From Bacillus pumilus (GTDB lineage: Bacteria > Bacillota > Bacilli > Bacillales > Bacillaceae): DNA of 64,000 nt. A model generated the notes under the pieces. It saw nothing but the letters and a program-made list of their open reading frames with translations. It searched no databases and had not been told where the DNA came from. The position numbers and the translations under genes are program-made. Shown here one piece after another: positions 8,238 to 18,813 of the stretch. Numbering within the stretch: position 1 is the stretch's first letter; every line of letters begins with the position of its first letter. The DNA is taken from positions 620,001 through 684,000 of the forward strand of contig NZ_CP027116.1 in the NCBI RefSeq assembly GCF_003431975.1, in the 5' to 3' direction.

Positions 8238-8340
8238 TATTCGTATGAACGTCAAGGCAACTTGACTGAACAGAGAGACTCCGCTACTTTAAGAGGAGTC
8301 ATCCGACAGGTCATTCGTATGAGCCTGTAAGGATTGTGCT
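8238..8340 (+). ncRNA. Possible structured leader RNA of yebC, unidentified
   Basis: Three hairpins follow each other closely between the pbuG terminator and yebC. The first is GTCAAG-GCAA-CTTGAC (8251-8266) with a GNRA tetraloop. The second is GACTCC/GGAGTC (8277-8300) with a 12-base loop. The third is ACAGGTCAT/ATGAgCCTGT (8306-8328) around TCGT. The motif TTCGTATGA occurs twice (8240-8248 and 8314-8322). There is no U-rich terminator, so any control would act on translation or stability. I do not recognise the class, and the structures are by eye only. Confidence 0.35.
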
Positions 8341-8359
8341 GGATAGGAGTTGATATGAG

Positions 8360-9157
8360 ATGTTAGAAAAAGATAAAGAGCAAAGTACATCAGACTTAAA
8401 AAATGAAGAGCCATCAATAGATCAAGAAACGAGGCAATCCCGTCTTAGCAGAAGCGCCGCAAAACGTGGAAGAACGTCGAAAGCAAAAGCAGTGGATGAT
8501 GAGCGTTCTACCATTCAGCGTATGCTACAAGGGGTAGGAGGCGCGTTTAAGCGCTATGGCTCATATGGGCTTGCGATGTTGAAATCGCCGAGCCAGGCCA
8601 TCAATCAGGCGGAAACATTACGGATGAAGTACGCCTGGATTTCGATTGTGTTATTCAGCGTGTTTTTTGCTTTAGGCAACTTTGTTCAATTAAAGGCGTC
8701 AAAGACCCGTTTATTAGGCTTTGGCATTCATTATTCTTTTGGTGACGCCTTTTTGAGGATAGCGGTCTTTACACTCATTCTGCTCACATTGATGATGCTC
8801 ACCGTTTGGTTACTTGGAAAGTACATGCTAAAAGGAAACATATCATTAAAAGAAGTGATCATGAAATTTGGCGCCGCACTTGTGCCAGTTTTGGTTTTAT
8901 CCATCCTTTGGCTTGTATTTGCCATGCTGAATATTCCTTATGTGACGGTCATTTTATCTGTGATGATGTTTTTCGGTTTCCAGTTGATTGCAGTCGTCCT
9001 TTTTCGCTCGGTTCAATCAGAGCATGAAGCGATGCGCGGAGATTTGATGTATGCAGGCTGGGTCTTTTTATTGGTGGAGCTTATCATCATTGCACTGCTT
9101 TGGAGCATTGTCGGAGAGTATTTGATTCCTTCACTTGTGCCCGTCCGGTTTGGATAA
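8360..9157 (+). CDS. yebC: YebC, Yip1-like multi-pass membrane protein
   Basis: A 265-residue protein with a charged, Ser/Lys/Arg-rich cytoplasmic N-terminus of about 90 residues and then five or so membrane helices (ISIVLFSVFFALGNF, AVFTLILLTLMMLTVWLLG, GAALVPVLVLSILWLVFAML, VILSVMMFFGFQLIAVVLF, WVFLLVELIIIALLWSIVG). Length, topology and position match YebC, placed in the Yip1 group. This is not the YebC/TACO1 translation factor that shares the name. TAGGAG precedes ATG 8360. Function unknown. Confidence 0.8.
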   Translation: MLEKDKEQSTSDLKNEEPSIDQETRQSRLSRSAAKRGRTSKAKAVDDERSTIQRMLQGVGGAFKRYGSYGLAMLKSPSQAINQAETLRMKYAWISIVLFSVFFALGNFVQLKASKTRLLGFGIHYSFGDAFLRIAVFTLILLTLMMLTVWLLGKYMLKGNISLKEVIMKFGAALVPVLVLSILWLVFAMLNIPYVTVILSVMMFFGFQLIAVVLFRSVQSEHEAMRGDLMYAGWVFLLVELIIIALLWSIVGEYLIPSLVPVRFG

Positions 9158-9164
9158 AACACAC

Positions 9165-9198
9165 TGAAACCCCCCTTTTTCAAAAAAGGGGGGTTTCA
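9165..9198. repeat. Long perfect inverted repeat after yebC, terminator-like
   Basis: TGAAACCCCCCTTTTT pairs with AAAAAGGGGGGTTTCA, a stem of about 16 pairs with a two-base loop. The T run is inside the stem rather than after it, so it is not a classic terminator, but it is well placed to end or protect the yebC transcript. Confidence 0.7.
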
Positions 9199-9360
9199 TG
9201 TTGAGAAGAGGAAAAAACGGGTAAACTCTTGGTAACAAAGACCACCCTTATTGTCGAAAGATATATGTGTTTTTCTCGCGCAAATTTGATTGTATCAAGG
9301 TATGTTCTCTAGTAGAATATGGGGTGCTTTATTTGATTTTTAGTGCAGGGGGTTCGAATC

Positions 9361-9915
9361 GTGCTTCAACAACTTTTATCCAATGCGTTCACCATGGTTT
9401 TGATCATTTTAGTGATTAATATTGTCTACGTTTCTTTTTCCACCATGCGTTTGATTTTAACGATGAAAGGCAGACGGTATGCAGCTGCTTTTGCTGGGAC
9501 GATTGAAATGCTCATTTATGTGATCGGGTTAAGTATCGTACTTGATAACTTAGACCAAATCCAAAATGTCATTGCGTATGCGCTTGGTTATGGGATGGGG
9601 ATCATTGTCGGGATGAAAATTGAAGAGAAGCTGGCACTTGGCTACACAACTGTTAACGTGATCACAAAAGAATTAGATGTCGATCTTCCAAGACAACTGA
9701 GAGAAAAAGGATATGGTGTCACCAGCTGGGTAGCAGGCGGTCTTGAAGGAGACCGAACAGCATTGCAAATTTTAACACCGAGAAAATATGAACTGCAATT
9801 ATATGAAACGATTAAAACCATTGATTCAAAGGCGTTTATCATTTCATATGAGCCCAAATCGATTCACGGCGGTTTCTGGGTGAAGGCTGTGAAGAAAAGG
9901 AGAATTAAAGAATGA
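9361..9915 (+). CDS. yebE: YebE, DUF2179/DUF5698 membrane protein
   Basis: A 184-residue protein with two or three N-terminal membrane helices ([48 protein letters not shown]) and a soluble C-terminal domain ([38 protein letters not shown]) resembling the DUF2179 domain that in other proteins may bind nucleotides. I chose GTG 9361 because AGGGGGT at 9347-9353 suits it and the length then equals B. subtilis YebE; the open frame itself reaches a GTG at 9343. It overlaps yebG by four bases (ATGA), so translation is coupled. Confidence 0.85.
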   Translation: MLQQLLSNAFTMVLIILVINIVYVSFSTMRLILTMKGRRYAAAFAGTIEMLIYVIGLSIVLDNLDQIQNVIAYALGYGMGIIVGMKIEEKLALGYTTVNVITKELDVDLPRQLREKGYGVTSWVAGGLEGDRTALQILTPRKYELQLYETIKTIDSKAFIISYEPKSIHGGFWVKAVKKRRIKE

Positions 9916-10112
9916 CCGCAAAACCAAAGAAGAAAAAATTTTATGTGGAAGACAACATGACGATTGATCAAGTGTTGTCCCAGATGGCAGCGGAAGGCTA
10001 CTCGCCTGTCCGACGAATGGAGGAGCCGATTTTTCAAGAAAAGAAGGAAAATGGGTCGATTCAGATCATTCCGGTTGGGAAAAAAATCGTATTTGAAGGA
10101 AAAATAGTCTAA
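9912..10112 (+). CDS. yebG: YebG, small conserved protein (DUF2892-unrelated NETI type)
   Basis: A 66-residue basic soluble protein beginning [20 protein letters not shown]. Its ATG overlaps the yebE stop in ATGA. It occupies the same place as B. subtilis yebG, directly before the pur promoter, and resembles the small NETI-motif Bacillus proteins. No enzyme motif is visible and the function is unknown. The PurR box region begins immediately after its stop codon. Confidence 0.8.
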   Translation: MTAKPKKKKFYVEDNMTIDQVLSQMAAEGYSPVRRMEEPIFQEKKENGSIQIIPVGKKIVFEGKIV

Positions 10113-10153
10113 ACCCGAACATTAAAACAACGACTTCGTAGATTGTTCGATAA
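10113..10153 (+). promoter_or_regulatory. purE: PurR box pair upstream of purE
   Basis: CCCGAACATTA (10114-10123) and the inverted GATTGTTCG (10141-10149, reverse complement CGAACAATC) form the two arms typical of Bacillus PurR sites, with CGAAC at the core of each and about 24 bases between. They lie just upstream of the -35 element. PurR would bind and repress when PRPP is low. Confidence 0.75.
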
Positions 10154-10158
10154 ATCCG

Positions 10159-10187
10159 TTGACATCATGAACATCCGTTGTTAAGAT
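10159..10187 (+). promoter_or_regulatory. Sigma-A promoter of the pur operon
   Basis: TTGACA (10159-10164) and TAAGAT (10182-10187) are separated by 17 bases, a near-consensus promoter. Start of transcription is expected near 10194, just before the riboswitch. Confidence 0.85.
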
Positions 10188-10206
10188 AAACATGAAATCA
10201 AAACAC

Positions 10207-10281
10207 GAGCCTCATATAATCTTGGGAATATGGCCCATAAGTTTCTACCCAGTTACCGTAAATGACTGGACTATGCAGGAT
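10207..10281 (+). ncRNA. Purine riboswitch aptamer, guanine type, upstream of purE
   Basis: The purine aptamer core is present: CATATAAT, GGGAATATGGCCC in P2, GTTTCTACC, CCGTAAAT and GACTATGC closing P1. The ligand-pairing base is C, as in guanine/hypoxanthine sensors. It lies between the pur promoter and a strong terminator, so guanine shortage would allow read-through into purE. Together with the PurR boxes this gives the operon two layers of control. Confidence 0.95.
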
Positions 10282-10329
10282 AGTGAACAAAACTGACATG
10301 GCAATTCAAAAGCGAACAGCGCTTACCAT

Positions 10330-10378
10330 GGCCCGGTTTGTGTTGCTTCCTAACAATGCAATGCAAATCGGGCCTTTT
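10330..10378 (+). terminator. Riboswitch-controlled terminator before purE
   Basis: GGCCCGGTTTG pairs with CAAATCGGGCC (G-T near the middle) around a loop of about 23 bases, followed by TTTTTG. It ends the pur leader when the riboswitch is ligand-bound. Confidence 0.9.
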
Positions 10379-10462
10379 TGTTCGGCGTTTGACAAGCTAC
10401 TTAGGTTTGGGGAGCGTGTCAAACGATACAAAATCGAATAATAGCTTAAAGGTGGGGACAAA

Positions 10463-10951
10463 ATGAAGCCGCTTGTAGGTGTCATCATGGGAAGTACATC
10501 TGATTGGGAAACAATGAAAAATGCGTGCGACATCTTAGAGGAATTAAACATTCCGTATGAAAAACAGGTGGTATCGGCACATCGGACACCTGACTTGATG
10601 TTTGAATATGCGACTGAAGCAAGAGGTAAAGGACTAAAGGTCATCATTGCCGGTGCTGGAGGCGCAGCACATTTACCGGGGATGGTCGCAGCGAAAACGA
10701 CACTCCCGGTCATTGGTGTGCCCGTACAATCAAAAGCACTAAATGGGCTGGATTCCTTATTATCCATCGTTCAAATGCCAGGCGGTGTACCAGTTGCTAC
10801 AGTAGCCATTGGCAAAGCTGGTGCAACAAATGCAGGCCTTCTTGCCGCACAAATGATTTCAGCATTTGATGAAACAATCGCTGCTCGTCTTGAAGAAAGA
10901 AGAGAGCAAACAAAACAGACTGTATTAGAAAGCAGTGATCAGCTTGGCTAA
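10463..10951 (+). CDS. purE: N5-carboxyaminoimidazole ribonucleotide mutase
   Basis: A class I PurE of 162 residues that moves the carboxylate of N5-CAIR to C4, giving CAIR. The motifs are GSTSDWETM near the start, SAHRTPD around residue 45 and [11 protein letters not shown] around residue 73, the substrate-binding and catalytic loops. It works as an octamer and takes its substrate from PurK, whose gene overlaps the end of this one. AAAGGTGG precedes ATG 10463. It is the first gene of the twelve-gene pur operon. Confidence 0.97.
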   Translation: MKPLVGVIMGSTSDWETMKNACDILEELNIPYEKQVVSAHRTPDLMFEYATEARGKGLKVIIAGAGGAAHLPGMVAAKTTLPVIGVPVQSKALNGLDSLLSIVQMPGGVPVATVAIGKAGATNAGLLAAQMISAFDETIAARLEERREQTKQTVLESSDQLG

Positions 10952-12086
10952 GCAGACCATTTTTCCGAACGCAACCATCGGTATTATCGGCGGAGGCCAG
11001 CTTGGCAGATACATGGCCGTCAGCGCAAAGCAAATGGGGTACCGGGCAGCTGTCTTAGATCCAGTCACACAGTCTCCTTGTGGACAGGTTGCTGATACAG
11101 AAATCACAGCCGCATATAGTGACCTGGGTGGGATTCGACAGCTCGCAGAAATTAGTGATGTCGTGACATATGAATTTGAAAATATTGATTATGATGCACT
11201 CAACCAACTGAAGGAAGAAGCATATTTACCGCAAGGAAGTGAACTTCTTCTTTTAACTCAAAATCGTGAAACGGAGAAAAAAGGGATTGTAGACGCAGGC
11301 TGTGAAGTAGCGCCTTACCGCATTATTCATGATGAAAAAGAGTTAGAAGACGCAACGGCTGTGCTCGGTTTGCCAGCTGTACTGAAAACGTGCAGAGGCG
11401 GCTACGATGGAAAAGGGCAGTACGTGATCAAGGATGCAGAACAGCTTCATGAAGCAGCGGCATTGCTCACACATGGAACTTGTATTTTAGAAAGCTGGGT
11501 TGCGTTTCAAATGGAGCTCTCGGTGATCGTCACTCGTTCTGTTCATGGCGAAATTGCGGTATTCCCAGTCGCTGAAAACATTCATAAACACAACATTTTA
11601 TTCCAAAGCATTGTGCCTGCAAGGGTAGAGGAACGCATTCAGGAAGAGGCAAAAGAGCTGGCAACGACACTGGCTGAAAAGCTGGGGCTGGTTGGTACAC
11701 TTGCTGTAGAACTGTTCCTCACAAACGAAGGAAAGCTGCTTGTCAATGAACTGGCACCTCGCCCGCATAATTCTGGTCATTATACGCTCGATTTATGTGA
11801 GACAAGTCAGTTTGAACAGCACGTTCGTGCGATATGCGGTTTACCGCTTGGCGGTACAGCGCTTTTATCAGAGGGCATGATGGTGAACTTATTAGGCGAT
11901 GAAGTAGACATTCCAAAGGAACATCCAGAGCTTCTCAAAGAAGCGAAGCTTTATCTATATGGAAAGCATGAAGTAAAAGCCGGCCGCAAAATGGGGCATA
12001 TAACCTTTATGAAACAGCTCGATGATGAATGGATGACAAACATCACAAAGATATGGACTGAAAGAGATGGAGGAAACGGGAAATGA
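10935..12086 (+). CDS. purK: N5-carboxyaminoimidazole ribonucleotide synthase
   Basis: An ATP-grasp enzyme of about 380 residues that makes N5-CAIR from AIR, bicarbonate and ATP. The N-terminal fold opens with [14 protein letters not shown]; the ATP-grasp part has [17 protein letters not shown] and, near the end of the active site, [14 protein letters not shown]. The listed start is GTG 10935, inside purE; a TTG at 10944 is an alternative, and neither has a strong ribosome site, so translation probably depends on purE. Its stop overlaps the purB start by four bases. Confidence 0.95.
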   Translation: MISLAKQTIFPNATIGIIGGGQLGRYMAVSAKQMGYRAAVLDPVTQSPCGQVADTEITAAYSDLGGIRQLAEISDVVTYEFENIDYDALNQLKEEAYLPQGSELLLLTQNRETEKKGIVDAGCEVAPYRIIHDEKELEDATAVLGLPAVLKTCRGGYDGKGQYVIKDAEQLHEAAALLTHGTCILESWVAFQMELSVIVTRSVHGEIAVFPVAENIHKHNILFQSIVPARVEERIQEEAKELATTLAEKLGLVGTLAVELFLTNEGKLLVNELAPRPHNSGHYTLDLCETSQFEQHVRAICGLPLGGTALLSEGMMVNLLGDEVDIPKEHPELLKEAKLYLYGKHEVKAGRKMGHITFMKQLDDEWMTNITKIWTERDGGNGK

Positions 12087-13378
12087 TCGAACGTTACGCA
12101 AGACCAGAAATGTCAGCAATCTGGACAGAGGAAAACAAATTTAATGCATGGCTTGAAGTAGAAATTCTCGCTTGTGAAGCATGGGCAGAGCTTGGTGTCA
12201 TTCCGAAAGAAGACGTTGTGACCATGCGTAAGAATGCAAGCTTTGATATTGATCGTATTCTAGAGATTGAACAAGACACGCGCCACGACGTGGTTGCCTT
12301 TACGCGTGCTGTATCTGAATCTCTAGGAGAAGAAAGAAAGTGGGTTCATTACGGGTTAACCTCTACAGACGTAGTGGATACGGCGCTTTCATATCTATTA
12401 AAGCAGGCGAACGATATCTTGCTCAAGGACATTGAGAGATTTGTTGACATCCTAAAAGAAAAAGCGAAAGAGCACAAATATACCGTCATGATGGGCCGTA
12501 CACACGGTGTACACGCTGAACCGACAACATTTGGCCTAAAGCTTGGTCTTTGGTACGAAGAAATGAAGCGTAACCTAGAACGTTTTAAACAAGCAAAAGC
12601 TGGCATCGAATTTGGCAAAATTTCTGGGGCTGTTGGCACATATGCAAACATCGACCCGTTTGTTGAGCAATATGTATGTGAGAAGCTTGGCATCAAAGCT
12701 GCACCAATCTCCACCCAAACCTTGCAGCGTGATCGTCACGCAGATTACATGGCAACTCTTGCACTCGTCGCAACTAGCATTGAGAAATTTGCTGTTGAAA
12801 TTCGTGGTCTTCAAAAGAGTGAAACACGTGAAGTAGAAGAGTTCTTTGCAAAAGGACAAAAAGGATCATCAGCAATGCCGCATAAACGCAACCCAATCGG
12901 CTCTGAAAATATGACGGGAATTGCCCGCGTGATCCGTGGATATATGCTGACAGCTTATGAAAATGTACCGCTTTGGCATGAGCGTGATATTTCCCATTCC
13001 TCTGCTGAGCGCATCATTTTACCTGATGCAACGATTGCACTGAACTACATGCTAAACCGTTTCTCAAACATTGTGAAAAACTTGACGGTCTTCCCTGAGA
13101 ACATGAAACGCAACATGGACCGCACACTTGGCTTGATTTACTCTCAGCGTGTTCTTCTTGCATTAATCGATACAGGCATGGCACGTGAAGAGGCATATGA
13201 CACGGTTCAGCCAAAGGCAATGGAAGCGTGGGAAAAGCAAGTACCATTCCGTTCTTTAGTAGAAGCGGAGGAAAAAATCACGTCACGCCTAACACCTGAA
13301 CAAATCGCTGACTGCTTCGATTACAACTATCATTTAAAAAATGTCGATATGATTTTCGAACGTCTAGGTCTTGCGTAA
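12083..13378 (+). CDS. purB: Adenylosuccinate lyase
   Basis: A 431-residue member of the fumarase/aspartase superfamily. It removes fumarate from SAICAR and from adenylosuccinate, so it serves both IMP synthesis and the step from IMP to AMP. The signature [16 protein letters not shown] is near residue 265, with TSTDVVDTA and [14 protein letters not shown] earlier; the catalytic His and Ser lie in these loops. ATG 12083 overlaps the purK stop. A 72-base gap with a small hairpin separates it from purC. Confidence 0.97.
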   Translation: MIERYARPEMSAIWTEENKFNAWLEVEILACEAWAELGVIPKEDVVTMRKNASFDIDRILEIEQDTRHDVVAFTRAVSESLGEERKWVHYGLTSTDVVDTALSYLLKQANDILLKDIERFVDILKEKAKEHKYTVMMGRTHGVHAEPTTFGLKLGLWYEEMKRNLERFKQAKAGIEFGKISGAVGTYANIDPFVEQYVCEKLGIKAAPISTQTLQRDRHADYMATLALVATSIEKFAVEIRGLQKSETREVEEFFAKGQKGSSAMPHKRNPIGSENMTGIARVIRGYMLTAYENVPLWHERDISHSSAERIILPDATIALNYMLNRFSNIVKNLTVFPENMKRNMDRTLGLIYSQRVLLALIDTGMAREEAYDTVQPKAMEAWEKQVPFRSLVEAEEKITSRLTPEQIADCFDYNYHLKNVDMIFERLGLA

Positions 13379-13383
13379 GAAAT

Positions 13384-13407
13384 GGACCGCCTGCTCGTCA
13401 GGCGTCC
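13384..13407 (+). other. Small hairpin between purB and purC
   Basis: GGAC-GCCTG pairs with CAGGC-GTCC around a five-base loop, with one bulged C. No T run follows, so it is not a terminator. It may influence RNA processing or stability between the two coding regions. Confidence 0.4.
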
Positions 13408-13450
13408 AATCCTGAAAATTGCCAACATTCAAATTAGGAGGCCAACCTGA

Positions 13451-14173
13451 ATGACTGTGAAACAAGAACTTCTCTACGAAGGCAAAGCGAAAAAAATCTA
13501 TCAGACCGATGACGAGCATATTTTATATGTCGAATATAAAGACTCAGCGACAGCATTTAACGGCGAAAAGAAAGCTGAAATCGAAGGCAAAGGCAGACTG
13601 AACAATGAAATTTCAAGCTTAATCTTTCAAATGTTGCATGAGAAAGGGATCAATAATCACTTTGTAAAACGCCTCTCTGAAACAGAGCAGCTTATTCAAA
13701 AGGTACAGATTGTGCCGCTTGAAGTGGTTGTGCGGAATGTGGTGGCAGGCAGTATGTCAAAGCGCCTTGGCATTCCAGAGGGAACAAAACTGGATACACC
13801 ATTGATCGAGTTTTACTACAAAGATGATGCACTCGGTGATCCGCTCATTACAGAAGATCATATTCGCATTTTAGATGCAGCGACACCGGAGCAGGTCGAG
13901 GAAATGAAACAGATCACAAGACAAGTGAATGAAGAGCTAAAGCTAATCTTCTCAGACTGCCATGTGAATTTAATTGATTTCAAGCTTGAATTCGGAATAG
14001 ATCACGAGAATCGTATATTGCTAGCTGATGAGATTTCACCTGATACGTGCAGGCTTTGGGACAAAGATACAAACGAAAAGCTTGATAAAGACGTGTTCAG
14101 ACGAAACCTGGGCGGCTTAACAAATGCATACGAAGAAATTTTCAAAAGACTTGGAGGCCATAAACATGTATAA
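13451..14173 (+). CDS. purC: SAICAR synthetase
   Basis: A 240-residue phosphoribosylaminoimidazole-succinocarboxamide synthase that joins CAIR and aspartate using [16 protein letters not shown] at the N-terminus is the nucleotide-binding signature, [16 protein letters not shown] sits in the middle, and [12 protein letters not shown] near residue 200 completes the active site. GGAGG lies before ATG 13451. The end overlaps purS by eight bases. Confidence 0.97.
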   Translation: MTVKQELLYEGKAKKIYQTDDEHILYVEYKDSATAFNGEKKAEIEGKGRLNNEISSLIFQMLHEKGINNHFVKRLSETEQLIQKVQIVPLEVVVRNVVAGSMSKRLGIPEGTKLDTPLIEFYYKDDALGDPLITEDHIRILDAATPEQVEEMKQITRQVNEELKLIFSDCHVNLIDFKLEFGIDHENRILLADEISPDTCRLWDKDTNEKLDKDVFRRNLGGLTNAYEEIFKRLGGHKHV

Positions 14174-14420
14174 AGTGAAAATTTTTGTCAGCTTAAAAGA
14201 GAGCGTTCTTGATCCACAAGGAAGTGCCGTGCAGCACGCCTTGCACAGCATGTCTTATCAGGAAGTAAAGGATGTCCGCATCGGGAAATACATGGAGCTT
14301 GTCATTGAAAAATCAGATCGTGACTTAGACACAGTCGTGAAAGAAATGTGTGAAAAATTACTTGCCAATACGGTGATTGAAGATTACCGCTATGAGGTGG
14401 AGGAGGTTGTCGCACAGTGA
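14166..14420 (+). CDS. purS: FGAM synthase subunit PurS
   Basis: The 84-residue small subunit of the three-part formylglycinamidine ribonucleotide synthase. PurS dimers link PurL and PurQ and help channel ammonia. The chosen start is ATG 14166 ([13 protein letters not shown]), with GGAGG at 14153-14157; it overlaps the purC end by eight bases. The longer frame from 14124 lies inside purC and has no ribosome site. The stop overlaps the GTG of purQ. Confidence 0.95.
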   Translation: MYKVKIFVSLKESVLDPQGSAVQHALHSMSYQEVKDVRIGKYMELVIEKSDRDLDTVVKEMCEKLLANTVIEDYRYEVEEVVAQ

Positions 14421-15100
14421 AGTTTGCAGTGATCGTCTTGCCTGGCTCTAACTGTGATATCGACATGTACCATGTGATTCAAGATGAGTTAGGTGAACAA
14501 GTTGAATATGTATGGCACGACGAAACGAGTCTAGACGGATATGACGGTGTACTCGTACCAGGTGGTTTCTCTTATGGGGATTACTTAAGATGCGGTGCGA
14601 TTGCTCGCTTTTCAAACATCATGCCGGCGGTGAAAAAAGCAGCTGCGGAAGGAAAGCCTGTTCTTGGTGTTTGTAACGGATTCCAAATTCTTCAGGAGCT
14701 TGGCATTCTGCCAGGTGCGATGAGACGAAATAAAGACTTAAAATTTATCTGTCGTCCAGTTGAACTCATTGTAGAGAACAACGAAACGCAATTTACAAGC
14801 GGCTATCAAAAAGGCGAATCTATTTCGGTTCCTGTAGCGCACGGTGAAGGCAACTTCTACTGTGATGAAGACACTTTAGCGAAGCTTATTGAAAATAACC
14901 AAATCGCTTTCACATACGGAGACGATATTAACGGCAGTGTCAATCGAATTGCAGGAATAACGAATGAAGAGGGCAATGTACTCGGCATGATGCCGCACCC
15001 TGAGCGCGCGGTGGATTCATTACTAGGCAGCGCAGACGGACTTAAATTGTTTCAATCTATCGTGAAAAATTGGAGGGACACTCATGTCACTACTGCTTGA
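14417..15100 (+). CDS. purQ: FGAM synthase glutaminase subunit PurQ
   Basis: A 227-residue class I glutamine amidotransferase that supplies ammonia to PurL. The nucleophile is Cys86 in [13 protein letters not shown], and the His-Glu pair is in MMPHPERA near the C-terminus. The GTG start at 14417 overlaps the purS stop (GTGA), and the end overlaps purL by 17 bases, so the three subunits are translationally linked. Confidence 0.97.
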   Translation: MKFAVIVLPGSNCDIDMYHVIQDELGEQVEYVWHDETSLDGYDGVLVPGGFSYGDYLRCGAIARFSNIMPAVKKAAAEGKPVLGVCNGFQILQELGILPGAMRRNKDLKFICRPVELIVENNETQFTSGYQKGESISVPVAHGEGNFYCDEDTLAKLIENNQIAFTYGDDINGSVNRIAGITNEEGNVLGMMPHPERAVDSLLGSADGLKLFQSIVKNWRDTHVTTA

Positions 15101-17315
15101 ACCAAGTCACAAGCAAATTAAAGAAGAGAAATTGTATCAGCAAATGGGATTGAGTGATGAAGAATTCGCTTTAATCGAATCCATTATTGGCAGGCTGCCA
15201 AACTACACAGAAACGGGTATTTTTTCTGTCATGTGGTCAGAGCATTGTAGTTATAAAAACTCAAAGCCTGTTCTAAGCAAATTCCCGACAAAAGGAGAAC
15301 ATGTTCTTCAAGGTCCTGGGGAGGGCGCTGGAATCGTTGATATTGGAGACAACCAAGCGGTTGTATTTAAAATCGAATCACATAACCATCCATCTGCGAT
15401 TGAACCGTATCAAGGAGCGGCTACAGGTGTCGGCGGAATTATCCGTGATGTATTCTCTATGGGTGCGCGTCCAATTGCTGTATTAAACTCTCTTCGTTTT
15501 GGTGAACTGACTTCACCTCGCGTGAAGTACTTGTTTGAAGAAGTAGTGGCAGGGATCGCAGGCTATGGAAACTGTATCGGAATTCCTACAGTCGGCGGAG
15601 AAGTTCATTTTGATCAAAGCTATGAAGGCAATCCGCTCGTGAATGCGATGTGTGTTGGGTTAATTAACCATGAGGACATCAAAAAAGGGCAGGCCAAGGG
15701 TGTGGGCAACACGGTCATGTATGTTGGTGCCAAAACGGGACGTGACGGTATTCACGGTGCAACATTTGCGTCAGAGGAATTTTCTGATGAATCAGAAGAA
15801 AAACGTTCAGCAGTTCAAGTCGGTGATCCATTCATGGAAAAATTGCTGCTTGAAGCATGCCTTGAAGTGATCAAAAACGATGCGCTCGTTGGGATTCAAG
15901 ATATGGGAGCGGCTGGCTTAACAAGCTCAAGTGCGGAAATGGCGAGTAAAGCAGGTTCTGGAATCGAGATGAATCTAGACCTCATTCCGCAGCGTGAAAC
16001 AGGCATGTCCGCATACGAAATGATGCTGTCTGAATCACAAGAGAGAATGCTTCTAGTCATTGAAAAAGGCCGTGAACAAGAAATTATTGATATTTTCGAG
16101 AAATACGATCTTGAAGCGGTATCAGTCGGTCATGTGACAGACGATAAAATGCTTCGTTTACTCCATCAAGGTGAAGTGGTATGTGAGCTTCCTGTCGACG
16201 CTCTTGCAGAAGAAGCGCCGGTTTATCATAAGCCGTCAAGTGAGCCTGCATACTATCGTGAGTTTTTAGAAACAAAAGTTGAAGCTCCAGCCATTACAGA
16301 TGCAGCCCAGACGTTAAAGCAGCTCCTTCAGCAGCCAACGATTGCAAGTAAAGAATGGGTTTATGATCAGTATGACTATATGGTTCGGACAAATACAGTT
16401 GTTGCACCAGGCTCTGATGCGGGCGTTTTAAGAATCCGCGGAACGAAAAAAGCCCTAGCGATGACAACCGATTGTAACGCACGCTATCTCTATCTTGATC
16501 CAGAGGTCGGCGGGAAAATCGCCGTCGCAGAAGCAGCACGTAACATTGTCTGCTCAGGCGCTCGTCCGCTAGCAGTGACAGACAACCTAAACTTCGGTAA
16601 CCCGGAGAAACCAGAAATTTTCTGGCAAATTGAAAAGTCTGCTGACGGGATTAGCGAAGCATGCCGCACGCTAAGCACACCGGTTATCGGTGGGAACGTC
16701 TCTTTATATAACGAATCAAATGGAACAGCGATTTACCCAACACCAGTCATTGGAATGGTTGGTTTGGTTGAAGATACTGCTCATATTACGACTCAATCGT
16801 TCCAGCAGGCTGGCGATGTGATTTTCGTCATTGGTGAGACGAAGGAAGAATTTGCAGGCAGTGAGCTTCAAAAGATGACAGAAGGCCGTATTTACGGAAA
16901 AGCACCAGAAATTGATTTGGACGTAGAGCTTACGCGTCAAGAAGCTCTTCTAGCTGCAATTCAAAACGGTCTTGTTCAATCAGCACATGATGTGTCTGAA
17001 GGTGGACTTGGTGTAGCACTTGCTGAAAGTACATTTGGAACAGACGGTCTTGGCGCTGATATCCACATCGATTTAAACAGCGAAGCTTCACTATTCAGTG
17101 AAACACAGTCACGTTTTGTTGTTACAGTCAAACCAGAGCACCGCCAAGCGTTTACTGCGGCTGTCAAAGATGCGAAAGAAGTCGGAACGGTCACAAATGA
17201 TGGTGTATTTACTGTCAAAAATCAAGAAGGACAACAATGGATTCATGCAGCGGTCAACGAGCTTGAGCGCGCATGGAAAGGAGCGATCCCATGCTTGCTG
17301 AAATCAGAGGCTTAA
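15084..17315 (+). CDS. purL: FGAM synthase large subunit PurL
   Basis: The 743-residue ATP-using subunit that turns FGAR into FGAM with ammonia from PurQ. It is the short, PurS-dependent form. Features are [13 protein letters not shown] near residue 53, [19 protein letters not shown] around 95 (active-site His), [17 protein letters not shown] and, in the second half, [20 protein letters not shown] precedes ATG 15084. It overlaps purF by 25 bases. Confidence 0.97.
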   Translation: MSLLLEPSHKQIKEEKLYQQMGLSDEEFALIESIIGRLPNYTETGIFSVMWSEHCSYKNSKPVLSKFPTKGEHVLQGPGEGAGIVDIGDNQAVVFKIESHNHPSAIEPYQGAATGVGGIIRDVFSMGARPIAVLNSLRFGELTSPRVKYLFEEVVAGIAGYGNCIGIPTVGGEVHFDQSYEGNPLVNAMCVGLINHEDIKKGQAKGVGNTVMYVGAKTGRDGIHGATFASEEFSDESEEKRSAVQVGDPFMEKLLLEACLEVIKNDALVGIQDMGAAGLTSSSAEMASKAGSGIEMNLDLIPQRETGMSAYEMMLSESQERMLLVIEKGREQEIIDIFEKYDLEAVSVGHVTDDKMLRLLHQGEVVCELPVDALAEEAPVYHKPSSEPAYYREFLETKVEAPAITDAAQTLKQLLQQPTIASKEWVYDQYDYMVRTNTVVAPGSDAGVLRIRGTKKALAMTTDCNARYLYLDPEVGGKIAVAEAARNIVCSGARPLAVTDNLNFGNPEKPEIFWQIEKSADGISEACRTLSTPVIGGNVSLYNESNGTAIYPTPVIGMVGLVEDTAHITTQSFQQAGDVIFVIGETKEEFAGSELQKMTEGRIYGKAPEIDLDVELTRQEALLAAIQNGLVQSAHDVSEGGLGVALAESTFGTDGLGADIHIDLNSEASLFSETQSRFVVTVKPEHRQAFTAAVKDAKEVGTVTNDGVFTVKNQEGQQWIHAAVNELERAWKGAIPCLLKSEA

Positions 17316-18721
17316 ACGAAGAGTGTGGTGTCTTTGGGGTTTGGGGACACGAAGAAGCCCCACAAATCACATATTACGGCTTGCATAGCCTTCAGCACCG
17401 AGGACAAGAAGGTGCGGGAATTATTGCAACAGATGGTGAGAACCTAACATCACATAAAGGCCTTGGACTGATTACGGAAGTCTTTCAAAACGGTGAGCTA
17501 AAGGATTTAAAGGGAAAAGGTGCGATCGGACACGTTCGTTATGCGACAGCAGGCGGAGGCGGCTTTGAAAATGTGCAGCCCCTCTTCTTCCGCTCGCAAA
17601 ACAATGGCAGTCTTGCCCTTGCTCATAATGGAAACTTAGTGAATGCAACGCAATTAAAGCAGCAGCTAGAGAACCAAGGGAGCATTTTCCAGACCTCTTC
17701 TGATACCGAAGTGCTGGCTCATTTAATTAAGCGCAGCGGTCATTTTGAACTGAAAGAGCAGATCAAAAATGCGCTGTCTATGTTAAAAGGAGCATATGCT
17801 TTCTTAATCATGACAGAAACAGAAATGATCGTAGCACTTGATCCGAACGGCTTACGTCCGCTTTCGCTTGGTATGCTTGGAGATGCTTATGTTGTCGCTT
17901 CTGAAACATGTGCATTTGATGTCGTCGGCGCTACGTATTTACGTGATGTGGAGCCTGGCGAAATGCTAATTATTAATGATGAAGGCTTGAAATCTGAGCG
18001 CTTCTCCATGAACATTAACCGCAGCATGTGCAGCATGGAATACATTTATTTCTCAAGACCTGACAGCAACATCAACGGAATCAATGTGCATAGTGCGAGA
18101 AAGAATCTTGGCAAAAAGCTTGCAGAAGAAGCACATGTCGAAGCAGATGTCGTGACAGGAGTACCAGATTCCAGTATTTCCGCTGCGATTGGATATGCTG
18201 AAGCGACAGGTATTCCGTATGAGCTTGGCTTAATTAAAAACCGTTATGTCGGCCGGACGTTTATTCAGCCGTCTCAAGCATTGCGAGAGCAGGGCGTACG
18301 GATGAAGCTGTCTGCTGTGCGCGGTGTTGTCGAAGGAAAGCGTGTCGTGATGGTCGATGATTCTATCGTACGCGGGACAACGAGCCGCCGAATTGTCACG
18401 ATGCTTAGAGAAGCGGGAGCGACGGAAGTGCATGTACGCATTAGTTCACCGCCAATTGCACATCCGTGTTTTTATGGAATCGATACGTCCACACATGAAG
18501 AGCTGATTGCTTCGTCTCATTCAGTGGAAGAAATTAGACAGGAAATCGGTGCAGACTCCATTGCATTTTTATCTGTAGACGGTTTAATGGACGGGATTGG
18601 CAGGAAGTATGATGATCCGCAGCGTGGTCAGTGTTTAGCATGCTTTACTGGAAAATACCCGACTGAAATTTATGAAGATACGGTTCTTCCACATGTGAAG
18701 GAAACAGTCCTGACGAAATAA
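17291..18721 (+). CDS. purF: Amidophosphoribosyltransferase
   Basis: A 476-residue enzyme that commits PRPP to purine synthesis, forming phosphoribosylamine from PRPP and glutamine. An 11-residue propeptide ([11 protein letters not shown]) precedes Cys12, the N-terminal nucleophile exposed after cleavage. The PRPP site is [14 protein letters not shown], and cysteines in [12 protein letters not shown] and [15 protein letters not shown] fit the [4Fe-4S] cluster of the Bacillus type. ATG 17291 follows AAAGGAG; the frame extending up to 17273 is inside purL. A hairpin separates it from purM. Confidence 0.97.
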   Translation: MLAEIRGLNEECGVFGVWGHEEAPQITYYGLHSLQHRGQEGAGIIATDGENLTSHKGLGLITEVFQNGELKDLKGKGAIGHVRYATAGGGGFENVQPLFFRSQNNGSLALAHNGNLVNATQLKQQLENQGSIFQTSSDTEVLAHLIKRSGHFELKEQIKNALSMLKGAYAFLIMTETEMIVALDPNGLRPLSLGMLGDAYVVASETCAFDVVGATYLRDVEPGEMLIINDEGLKSERFSMNINRSMCSMEYIYFSRPDSNINGINVHSARKNLGKKLAEEAHVEADVVTGVPDSSISAAIGYAEATGIPYELGLIKNRYVGRTFIQPSQALREQGVRMKLSAVRGVVEGKRVVMVDDSIVRGTTSRRIVTMLREAGATEVHVRISSPPIAHPCFYGIDTSTHEELIASSHSVEEIRQEIGADSIAFLSVDGLMDGIGRKYDDPQRGQCLACFTGKYPTEIYEDTVLPHVKETVLTK

Positions 18722-18731
18722 TCGAATAATG

Positions 18732-18764
18732 GAGCAGCAGTCAAGATGTGTTGATATGCTGCTC
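18732..18764 (+). terminator. Terminator-like hairpin between purF and purM
   Basis: GAGCAGCA pairs with TGCTGCTC around a 17-base loop and is followed by TTTCATTCT, a weak T run. It lies in the only sizeable gap in the second half of the pur operon, so it may reduce transcription of purM onward or mark an RNA end. Partial attenuation is a guess. Confidence 0.4.
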
Positions 18765-18813
18765 TTTCATTCTGCCGAAAATACTTGGAAAAGAAGCAAA
18801 AGGAGTGAATGGG

